From contig JAJYRY010000059.1 of NCBI GenBank assembly GCA_021793855.1, positions 1 to 6,295 of the forward strand: a stretch of DNA of 6,295 nt, read 5' to 3'. This stretch comes from Thermoplasmata archaeon. GTDB lineage: Archaea > Thermoplasmatota > Thermoplasmata > Thermoplasmatales > GCA-001856825. Shown piece by piece: positions 1-5,692 of the stretch (position 1 is its first letter; the number at the start of each line of letters is the position of its first letter). The translations under genes were made by a program, and so were the position numbers. The notes under the pieces were generated by a model. It made no database searches, had not been told where the DNA came from, and was given only the letters and a program-made list of their open reading frames with translations.

Positions 1-645
1 GATATTGTGTTCCTGATATCCGGAGACGTTTCTTTCGATCCGCGGCTCATTGGTAAATGCGCTGATTCGTTCACTGGCACGACCGGGGTCGTTACCGTGA
101 GAGTGGTTCCGTCTAATTCACATTCGTTCACGGAGAGGATCGGTTCGCTCATGTGGGAGATGCACGATCTTCAGCTGTCCTACCTCTCCAGGACAGGAAA
201 CAACGCACACGGAGGGGAGTTCCTCTGTGTGAGGAAGGAATTACTCGACGGCATTCCAGAGGTAATAAACGAGGATGCTTTCATTTGCCTCAAGGCATCG
301 AGCGTGGGTCTCTCCGTTGTCTATCTGGATAACGAGAATGTCATTAATTTCGTGCCCTCCAATCTGATTGACCTCCTCCAGCAGCGGAGGAGGGTGAATT
401 TTGGGCATATCGAGCTACGCAAAATGGGTTGGGACCCAAAGATAATGGACACCCTCATGTTCAGTGAGACCCCACTCTTTCTGAGGATTATGATAGCATT
501 CTTGAAAGAGAGGAAGTGGAGCATATTCACTCTCTTTAGTGCAGCATCCATTGAGATCGTCGCAAATCTCTCTGCCCGGATGGATCTCTTGTTCGGCAAG
601 GATCACACCAAGTGGACCATGGTAAAGAGAGAAACAATCATCTAG
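1..645 (+). CDS. Family 2 glycosyltransferase, C-terminal part (5' truncated by window edge)
   Basis: The frame is open from base 1 (Asp-Ile-Val-Phe-Leu...), so the GTG at base 7 is not the real start and the N-terminal nucleotide-sugar binding half lies outside the window. About 214 residues are visible. They match the second half of a GT-A fold, family 2 glycosyltransferase, which transfers a sugar from a nucleotide or lipid-phosphate donor. SGD (residues 7-9) sits where the metal-binding DxD normally lies. A GGEFLCVR acceptor-side segment is at 71-78, an NED acidic motif (putative catalytic base) at 90-92, and QRRR at 128-131, resembling the QxxRW motif. The C-terminal 60 residues hold one or two hydrophobic stretches (about 158-168 and 173-190), suggesting membrane association, then a basic tail ending at TAG. 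The gene converges on the minus-strand genes. The family call is fairly sure; donor and acceptor are unknown. Confidence 0.72.
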   Translation, partial: DIVFLISGDVSFDPRLIGKCADSFTGTTGVVTVRVVPSNSHSFTERIGSLMWEMHDLQLSYLSRTGNNAHGGEFLCVRKELLDGIPEVINEDAFICLKASSVGLSVVYLDNENVINFVPSNLIDLLQQRRRVNFGHIELRKMGWDPKIMDTLMFSETPLFLRIMIAFLKERKWSIFTLFSAASIEIVANLSARMDLLFGKDHTKWTMVKRETII

Positions 646-668
646 ATGATGGACCCTGCTCTCCCGAG

Positions 669-901
669 TCAATACTGCGAGTGTTCCGAGAGTTTGAGAT
701 CAATCGCCCACTGTAAGTCAGTGGCTCCCTCGATGATTCCGTTATCAGGAATTACAGAACCGCCTTGACGTAATCGCTTAGGTGACACAGCGGTTTGATT
801 GTGGGAGGGAAGAACAACTCCTTGCGATCGGTATAATCGTAGTAATAATAGTTAGGGCCATACTGGGTTTGGTGGGCGAGATACTTGCCCTCATAGTTGG
901 C
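669..901 (-). pseudogene. Decayed C-terminal gene fragment, Tyr-rich, frameshifted; possibly Gfo/Idh/MocA oxidoreductase
   Basis: Just downstream of the peptidase remnant the minus strand reads 49 open codons (901-755), including YYYYDY and KPLCHLSDYVKAV, and then meets TAA (752-754). In another frame, starting at about 749, reading resumes for 26 codons (PDNGIIEGATDLQWAID...) to a TGA at 669-671. Joining the two across a one-base loss near 755 gives a smooth, protein-like C-terminus, so this looks like a broken gene and not random sequence. The pattern 'hydrophobic-DYVKAV, short acidic/Gly turn, LxxAIxLxLSExS' resembles the last helix region of Gfo/Idh/MocA-type NAD(P) oxidoreductases. That is a weak match from memory. 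No start codon or 5' portion is present. The hydrophobic plus-strand reading of the same DNA (about 782-1057) is probably its antisense shadow. Confidence 0.42.
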
Positions 902-1338
902 TCATTCATGCTTAGAATTCACTTCATCAATTCTACCTACGGGACTGCAGGAGTACCGTTCATGGTGGATATCTTTGTACCATTTCTTTCCATCGAACAC
1001 TTTGACAGCACTGGGCTACTTCACAAACACCCGGTCATCTTTCACATGAACTCCTGAACTGTCGCTGAGTGCAATGACTGGAGCCACGGTACTCTCAGAG
1101 CACTCAACCGCAAATCCGTCACAGGCTGTCCCGTTATGGTGACACGCGACCGCGTACTCCCTGGCAACGTCAGGGCCCCTTAGGTCATTGAGTCCAACCG
1201 TATTCTCGTCTGCTTCTCCACCAAACGATGAAGTACCTATGTACTTTCCCAGTGTTATTGCCTTGGCACTTCCTCCGAAGACTGGCTTGCCACTCCTGAT
1301 GTATCTGAGGACCAATCGATCGAGCCCTGACCACCTTA
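902..1338 (-). pseudogene. Peptidase S51 (dipeptidase E-like) remnant, 5' deleted, with internal stop
   Basis: Peptidase S51 enzymes are cytoplasmic serine peptidases with a class I glutamine amidotransferase-like fold, usually about 200-240 residues. Here the minus strand reads, just after the MFS stop, SGLDRLVL...GKPVFGGSAKAI, then DENTVGLNDLRG, a CHHN segment, and APVIALSDSSGVHV. These fit the family order: nucleophile elbow G-x-S-A-G, the 'DEN-VGL-D' segment, a His region and the 'PVIAL-D-SG' strand. The nucleophile Ser is present (1268-1270), but the following Gly is Lys (1262-1264). A TAG at 1016-1018 interrupts the frame. The frame then continues sensibly (VKVFDGKKW, ending at 980) to TGA at 902-904. 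About 80-90 N-terminal residues are missing, and the remnant abuts the MFS stop codon. A shortened ORF could start at TTG 1313-1315 (99 codons) but would lack half the fold. Pseudogene status is well supported; the exact subfamily is less sure. Confidence 0.68.
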
Positions 1339-2499
1339 CTAGGCTGATACCACCTTCTTATCGCGGGGAAGGAACCACGTGAAGAGTACCGCACCAAGTA
1401 TCAGGGCTGCAAGGAAGAGGAAATAGTAAGCCACTGAAGCTATGACGACTAGAGCGGACAGCGTGAACACGACAGAGAATATCCTGCTCACGAATGCCAT
1501 GAATCCAGTTGCAATTCCCTGACGGCTCTTTGCGTAGAACTTGCTTATCCACTCCATTATTATCGGATAGGCAGGGAGCATGACGAACCCGCTCATTGGG
1601 AGAAGAACGTACAGCGTGATCTTGGAAGCTGCAAATGCGAGCGCTACAAATATCAGGAAAACTACCGTCGCAACAATTCTCAAATAAATGGTTCGAAGAT
1701 CTCTCTTTGTAATGGCGTTGGGGATTATGAGTATACCGATGAGCCCGAGTATGAGCGTAAGCGCGACCACAGTACCTGCCACCTGACCCATTCCTATTGT
1801 CTGCATTACCGGTTGCAGCCAGGTGGACAGATTATCGTATGCTGCAACACCCAGTCCAAGGATTACCCCCAGAACCCAGAGATTCTTCTGTCTTACTGCA
1901 TATTTCATCTCCCTGTAGATCGACACGTTTTCCTCAGGTTTTCTTCCTTCCAGGCCGAGAATCCCTACGAGGAATAGCACAATTCCTACAACTGAAATTA
2001 TCGCAGTGGGAAGGAAAACTGTGTGCAATCCTCCTAGGTTGTAGAAGTATTCTCCCGCGGCTAGTGAAAAGATAGTACCGAGATAAACGGAGAAGCTCAG
2101 CAGGGATATGGTCATCGTTTTCCTCTTTTCATAGTACGTGCTGGCAAACAGTGCAAACGCGTTCAGTGAGAAGGGCTGACCTATCGCACCAAGCATCTGG
2201 AAACCGAACAACCAAACGTATGTGTGCGGAGCGAAAATTCTGAACGCCCCGCTCGCAAACGTCAGAACGGATCCGACAGCGAGCCAGAGTTTGAAGTTCT
2301 TGTCGAGAAGAATTCCTACAGGTATCGTCAGGATGAGGAAGAATATGGGATAGATTATGGCGAGAAGCCCAATCGACCCGTCGGACACTCCTGTGATATG
2401 GGCGACATTTGTCAGTATGGGCGAATAAGTGACCCATATGTCCTGTGATACAAATACGATAAGGATCAGGCCTATGAGCGTCAGGAACCTGGACTTCAT
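1339..2499 (-). CDS. MFS transporter, FLVCR-like, 12 transmembrane helices
   Basis: This 386-residue inner-membrane protein is full length for the major facilitator superfamily. Twelve hydrophobic segments are visible, at about 5-25, 42-65, 71-92, 94-116, 129-149, 158-182, 207-231, 238-260, 268-291, 294-313, 325-350 and 354-377, with a charged cytoplasmic loop (183-206) between the halves. A motif-A-like GILLDKNFK lies between helices 2 and 3 (62-70). The N-terminal pattern (DIWVTYSPI, VSDGSIGLL, a lone Arg in GAFRIF, then GQPFSLNAF) resembles the FLVCR/DIRC2 branch, whose eukaryotic members move choline, ethanolamine or haem; that does not fix the substrate here. The start ATG overlaps the TGA of the upstream PLP gene (ATGA) and has GAGGTG five bases upstream, so translation is coupled to the PLP enzyme. 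This suggests that the transporter imports its substrate or exports its product. The last six residues (KKVVSA) lie against the decayed peptidase gene. Confidence 0.85.
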   Translation of the reverse strand: MKSRFLTLIGLILIVFVSQDIWVTYSPILTNVAHITGVSDGSIGLLAIIYPIFFLILTIPVGILLDKNFKLWLAVGSVLTFASGAFRIFAPHTYVWLFGFQMLGAIGQPFSLNAFALFASTYYEKRKTMTISLLSFSVYLGTIFSLAAGEYFYNLGGLHTVFLPTAIISVVGIVLFLVGILGLEGRKPEENVSIYREMKYAVRQKNLWVLGVILGLGVAAYDNLSTWLQPVMQTIGMGQVAGTVVALTLILGLIGILIIPNAITKRDLRTIYLRIVATVVFLIFVALAFAASKITLYVLLPMSGFVMLPAYPIIMEWISKFYAKSRQGIATGFMAFVSRIFSVVFTLSALVVIASVAYYFLFLAALILGAVLFTWFLPRDKKVVSA

Positions 2500-3866
2500 C
2501 GAAACACCTCATTGACGATCTCGTTCGCCATCTCCTTGGCATATTCCTCTGGTATCTGTTCGAGAAGTTTCACGAGCAATGCCGGGTTGATGTTACCTTC
2601 CTTGACCATCCCCATTAGGATCGCCAGATCTCCCGTTGAAATGCCTTCCATCATCTTTTTGAAATCTGGATCTTGAGGAGAATCTATTGTCTCCTTCGCG
2701 GCTCTTATGAACGCTCGAGACAACTTGTCGTGGATGGGACTCAGGGTCATGTGGATGTTGTAGGGAACAAGGTCTTTGACCGCTTTCTGCACTTCGAGGT
2801 GCCAGGTCCGCTTCTCCATCCCATATACGAATCCAAATGGGTCGATATTTTCGTTGTACAGAGAAAGGATGGTCGATTCCAGGGGTGCGGTAGACTTGAA
2901 ACCAAGTTTTGTCATTTCATTGAACAAGAAATTCCTAGCAGAGAGTACCTTCTTGGCGAGAGATTGATAACCATCCGCTCCAAGATAATTGATTGCAGTC
3001 CACGCACTTGCCATGGGTCCAACCGATCTCGAGGACAGTATTGAGGTGTTGACGAAAATGTAGCTTGGCCACGAAATGTTGATGTAGTTTGAATATTTCT
3101 TCATCTCTGGATTCCTGAACAGTAGTACGGAAGACCCTTTGAGGGAATATCCATACTTGTGTGTGTCCATTGAGATGGAAGTGACGCCCTCCTCCCTGAA
3201 ATCGTACGTGGGTATTTCCTCCCCCAGCTTCTCAAAGTACGGCAGTATGAAACCTCCAACACAGGCATCGACGTGAAGGGGGATTTCCCTGTCTTTCGTT
3301 ATTTGTCCCATCTCACTGACAGGGTCGACCGTTCCGTAGGGAAAATTTGGGGCGGATGCGACTACCAGAGCGGTCCTTTCGTTGATTGCAGACTTGAGGG
3401 ATTCGAGATCAGCCTTCTTGCTATCGCGGTCGATCGGGATGATCTTAAGTTTGAGGTCAAAATACTCTGCTCCCTTCTCCCATGACGGATGACCAGAGGA
3501 GGGAAGCACGATCTCCGGCACCTCATCCTTTCCATTCTTCTTTCTGAAGAGGTCTCTTGCAGACTTTACAGCCAAGAGAATGCTCTCTGTACCTCCATAG
3601 GTCAGCGTCCCGAGGACGTTCTCGTTTGCATGAGAAATAGATTTCGCATATCGAACTATCTCCTTCTCAAAAAAAGCAGCGCTCTTGAAGGTTGTGAAGT
3701 CAAGTGCGTTCCGGTCGTAGAACATGTTCAGTGCTTTGTGCTGGATTTCCCTGAGTTTCTTGTCCCCCGTTTCGTAGACGTAGGTGAAGAGATTTCCAGA
3801 GTAAGGATCGACATCCATTTTTTCAATTTTAGAAAGAGAAGCCAAAATTTCCGGCGCGCCGGTCAT
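2496..3866 (-). CDS. PLP-dependent lyase/decarboxylase, sphingosine-1-phosphate lyase-like (group II decarboxylase fold)
   Basis: This is a fold-type I pyridoxal-phosphate enzyme. Its relatives decarboxylate amino acids (Glu, Tyr, Asp) or cleave sphingosine 1-phosphate by retro-aldol reaction. Numbering from Met at 3866 (456 residues): a phosphate-binding TYGGTES at 89-95; a ring-stacking His126 in GHPSWEKG; Asp200 in HVDACVGG, which pairs with the pyridine nitrogen; and the Schiff-base Lys237 in MDTHKYGYSLKGSS. THKYG(Y)xxKGSS is typical of the S1P lyase branch more than of glutamate decarboxylases, as is SSRSVG at 278-283 in place of the usual AGSRxG. The eukaryotic membrane anchor is absent, so the enzyme should be cytosolic. 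The last ~55 residues form a charged helical tail. An in-frame ATG at 3875 adds three residues, but the TATA box centred near 3892 fits a leaderless start at 3866. It is coupled to the MFS gene. The fold is certain; the substrate is unknown. Archaeal tyrosine/aspartate decarboxylase (MfnA) is an alternative, but it is usually shorter. Confidence 0.85.
   Translation of the reverse strand: MTGAPEILASLSKIEKMDVDPYSGNLFTYVYETGDKKLREIQHKALNMFYDRNALDFTTFKSAAFFEKEIVRYAKSISHANENVLGTLTYGGTESILLAVKSARDLFRKKNGKDEVPEIVLPSSGHPSWEKGAEYFDLKLKIIPIDRDSKKADLESLKSAINERTALVVASAPNFPYGTVDPVSEMGQITKDREIPLHVDACVGGFILPYFEKLGEEIPTYDFREEGVTSISMDTHKYGYSLKGSSVLLFRNPEMKKYSNYINISWPSYIFVNTSILSSRSVGPMASAWTAINYLGADGYQSLAKKVLSARNFLFNEMTKLGFKSTAPLESTILSLYNENIDPFGFVYGMEKRTWHLEVQKAVKDLVPYNIHMTLSPIHDKLSRAFIRAAKETIDSPQDPDFKKMMEGISTGDLAILMGMVKEGNINPALLVKLLEQIPEEYAKEMANEIVNEVFR
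2505..2510 (-). promoter_or_regulatory. Shine-Dalgarno site of the MFS gene
   Basis: The minus strand reads GAGGTG, then TTTCG, then ATG at 2499. The site lies inside the last codons of the PLP enzyme gene and supports ATG 2499 as the MFS start, with the ATGA overlap giving translational coupling. Confidence 0.7.
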
Positions 3867-3875
3867 AGAAGGCAT

Positions 3876-4015
3876 TATGGTGAAAGATATATTTTATAAT
3901 TGCTCAAAATTAGGCTGGCTAAAAACCTGCGTCTACTGCACAGATTTTCATTGAGTCGACCTGCTCAGGATGACGACTTTGTTGCACTTCAAAAACGGGT
4001 AGTTCTATGTTCTTT
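3876..4015 (-). other. 140-base intergenic gap between ThDP gene stop and PLP gene
   Basis: This is the only long non-coding gap inside the minus-strand cluster. It holds the TATA box (3887-3898) and, on the transcribed strand, two short T-runs (five T each, at 3991-3995 and 3921-3925). These could serve as weak archaeal T-rich terminators after the ThDP gene; no stable long stem was seen. A short CCTG/CAGG inverted repeat lies at 3960-3969, too small to interpret. The gap suggests that the dehydrogenase-ThDP pair and the PLP-MFS pair are separate transcription units. Confidence 0.45.
3887..3898 (-). promoter_or_regulatory. Archaeal TATA box for the PLP-MFS transcription unit
   Basis: The minus strand reads TATAAAATATAT in a clearly AT-rich island within a balanced-composition region. 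Its centre (about 3892.5) is 26-27 bases upstream of the ATG at 3866, the usual archaeal TATA-to-start distance. It is only about 17 bases from the ATG at 3875. No Shine-Dalgarno sequence precedes either ATG. The best reading is a leaderless mRNA beginning at or next to 3866. Confidence 0.65.
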
Positions 4016-5692
4016 CTAGTCTCTCTTCAGGAACCCCTGTATCTGACTCAGCGGACTGTTGAACTCACCGGATACTCTGACATCAACCACAGATGGGAGT
4101 CCGCTGTCCTTTGCTCTCCTCAATGCACCTATTATTTCTGTCGGGTCGTGAACGGTCTCTCCATGGCCTCCAAGACTCCTAGCGAATTCGTGGTATTCCC
4201 TTCTTTCAAGTAGTGCATATCTGCCACTATCCTTCTTCCCAGTGGCTAGAATCCTGTTGTGGTAGACGTCTCCCCATAGCATGTCGTTCATTACCACAAC
4301 GACTATCGGAATGCCGTACCTAGCTGCGGTCTCTATTTCAACTGCGCTCATCAAGAAACTGCCATCTCCAGTTACGACATAGACATCCCTTTCTGGATTG
4401 CCGAGCTTGGCCGCAATCCCCATCGGTATCCCCGTCCCTATCATCCCGAAGGGGCCGTGAGACCACATTATTTGACCTGGACGGAAGGCTCTGAGGTAAA
4501 CGAGTGCCCAGGCAGTCGTGTCTCCTCCGTCTAATACGAAGAGACCGTTCTCCCCCGCAAATTCCCTCAGGTCCCTCATCAGCCGCTGAGGTCTGATAGG
4601 AGTTTCGTCCGAAGTAGCATCTTCTTCCATCTTGTTGTAGTAAGACTTGATCAAGAAGGAGGCATTGGAGTTCCACTCGTTTCTGGTTGGCATTCTCTTA
4701 CCATTCCTTGATAGTGATTCCAGAATCTGACCCGTCACCGCCTTTGCGTCCCCCCATATTCCTACGTCTACGGGCTTGTTCTTACCAATGACAGAGGGAT
4801 CGACGTCTATGTGTATCACTTTTGTACCTTCGGTGTAAAACGACTCGTCCCTCCCAAATCCGAGAAATTCATCAAATCTTGCCCCAATGGCAATTATCAG
4901 ATCGGCATATCTCGTAATTATACCCACATTCGCATTCCCCCCAAAGAGAGAGTGGAGTGTTGGAATACAACCTACCGCAAGTCCTTCAGTTGCAACCAGA
5001 GCCTGAGCTGCCTCAGCCAACTTCACGACTTCGTTACACGCACCAGACCAGTAAGCCCCACTGCCAGCCACGATCACAGGTCTCTCTGATCGTTCTATCA
5101 GTTCCTTGGCCCTCTCGATTGTTGAGGGATCTCCGAATATTCTCCCGGCGGGCCTGTACCTTTCCGGAGACTCGTACACTATCTCTTTTTCACACTTTCC
5201 CATAGAAACGTCTTTCGGGATTTCGAGGAGTGTGGGCCCCATTCGTCCCGTCAGTGCCTCCCTTGAGGCATCCTGGAGGTACTCGTTCAGCCTACAGGTC
5301 GAAAGAACCAAGCGGGAATACTTCGTATACTTCTCCACCCAGGTATGAACATTGACCTCTTCGAAGGCCATCTTGTCTATATTGGAAAAGGGGGTTCTAC
5401 CTCCTAGTGCAAGAATCGGACTCCCCGCGAGGTAGGCCTGCGCCAGTGAGGGCATTATGTTCGCGACTCCCGGTCCCACTGCTACCGCGACAACCCCGAG
5501 CTTCCTGGTGCTCCTTGCGTAACCATCGGCAGCGCTCGCAGCTGCTTGCTCAGTCCTCATGGAAATGATCTTTATTCCTCTTTTTTCCAGTTCCTCATAT
5601 ATCGGCATGATCCAGCCATCGGGGAGGGTGAAGACGTGTTTTACCCCCTCCCTTTCCAACGAAGATGCGATTATTTCTGACCCTGTCGGCAT
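4016..5692 (-). CDS. Thiamine-diphosphate-dependent enzyme, acetolactate synthase / 2-hydroxyacyl-CoA lyase superfamily
   Basis: This 558-residue cytosolic enzyme has the three standard domains: N-terminal PYR (about 1-165), central domain (about 188-325, with RPVIVAGSGAYWSG at 204-217) and C-terminal PP (about 365-540). The catalytic Glu48, which activates the cofactor N1', lies in RTEQAAASAADGYAR. The cofactor and metal site is GDGSF at 442-446 followed, after the usual spacing, by N469-D470 in place of NN. A GPFGMIGTGIPMG segment (413-425) matches the family's conserved pre-PP loop. Length and order fit acetolactate synthase large subunits, but also 2-hydroxyacyl-CoA lyases, sulfoacetaldehyde acetyltransferases and related carboligases. 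No small regulatory subunit gene or isoleucine/valine genes are adjacent, which argues against biosynthetic acetolactate synthase. The start ATG is supported by GGGAGG seven bases upstream and lies 22 bases inside the dehydrogenase gene, suggesting co-translation and a shared pathway. Superfamily sure; reaction unresolved. Confidence 0.87.
   Translation of the reverse strand: MPTGSEIIASSLEREGVKHVFTLPDGWIMPIYEELEKRGIKIISMRTEQAAASAADGYARSTRKLGVVAVAVGPGVANIMPSLAQAYLAGSPILALGGRTPFSNIDKMAFEEVNVHTWVEKYTKYSRLVLSTCRLNEYLQDASREALTGRMGPTLLEIPKDVSMGKCEKEIVYESPERYRPAGRIFGDPSTIERAKELIERSERPVIVAGSGAYWSGACNEVVKLAEAAQALVATEGLAVGCIPTLHSLFGGNANVGIITRYADLIIAIGARFDEFLGFGRDESFYTEGTKVIHIDVDPSVIGKNKPVDVGIWGDAKAVTGQILESLSRNGKRMPTRNEWNSNASFLIKSYYNKMEEDATSDETPIRPQRLMRDLREFAGENGLFVLDGGDTTAWALVYLRAFRPGQIMWSHGPFGMIGTGIPMGIAAKLGNPERDVYVVTGDGSFLMSAVEIETAARYGIPIVVVVMNDMLWGDVYHNRILATGKKDSGRYALLERREYHEFARSLGGHGETVHDPTEIIGALRRAKDSGLPSVVDVRVSGEFNSPLSQIQGFLKRD

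Noticed and set aside
782..1057. Plus-strand 91-codon ORF with a hydrophobic N-terminal stretch, like a small membrane protein
   Set aside because: Its second half is antisense to the peptidase S51 remnant, and its hydrophobic run is the complement of the Tyr-rich minus-strand fragment. It has no clear ribosome site and starts at GTG.
646..1338. Insertion sequence or transposase as the cause of the gene decay
   Set aside because: No terminal inverted repeats, target duplications or transposase motifs were visible in the region.
2129..2542. 137-codon minus-strand ORF overlapping the MFS gene
   Set aside because: It is an alternate-frame shadow of the MFS and PLP genes, with Arg/Cys/His-rich composition and no family pattern.
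3489..3899. 136-codon plus-strand ORF opposite the PLP gene
   Set aside because: It is antisense to a well-supported enzyme gene and shows no recognisable motifs.
3919..3951. Minus-strand mini-ORF MKICAVDAGF ending just before the PLP promoter, possible leader peptide
   Set aside because: Ten codons, no ribosome site, and it stops upstream of the TATA box so it would not be on the PLP mRNA. It is expected by chance.
3960..3969. CCTG-CT-CAGG inverted repeat as a terminator or operator
   Set aside because: A four-base stem with a two-base loop is too short, and no adjacent T-tract or second copy was seen.
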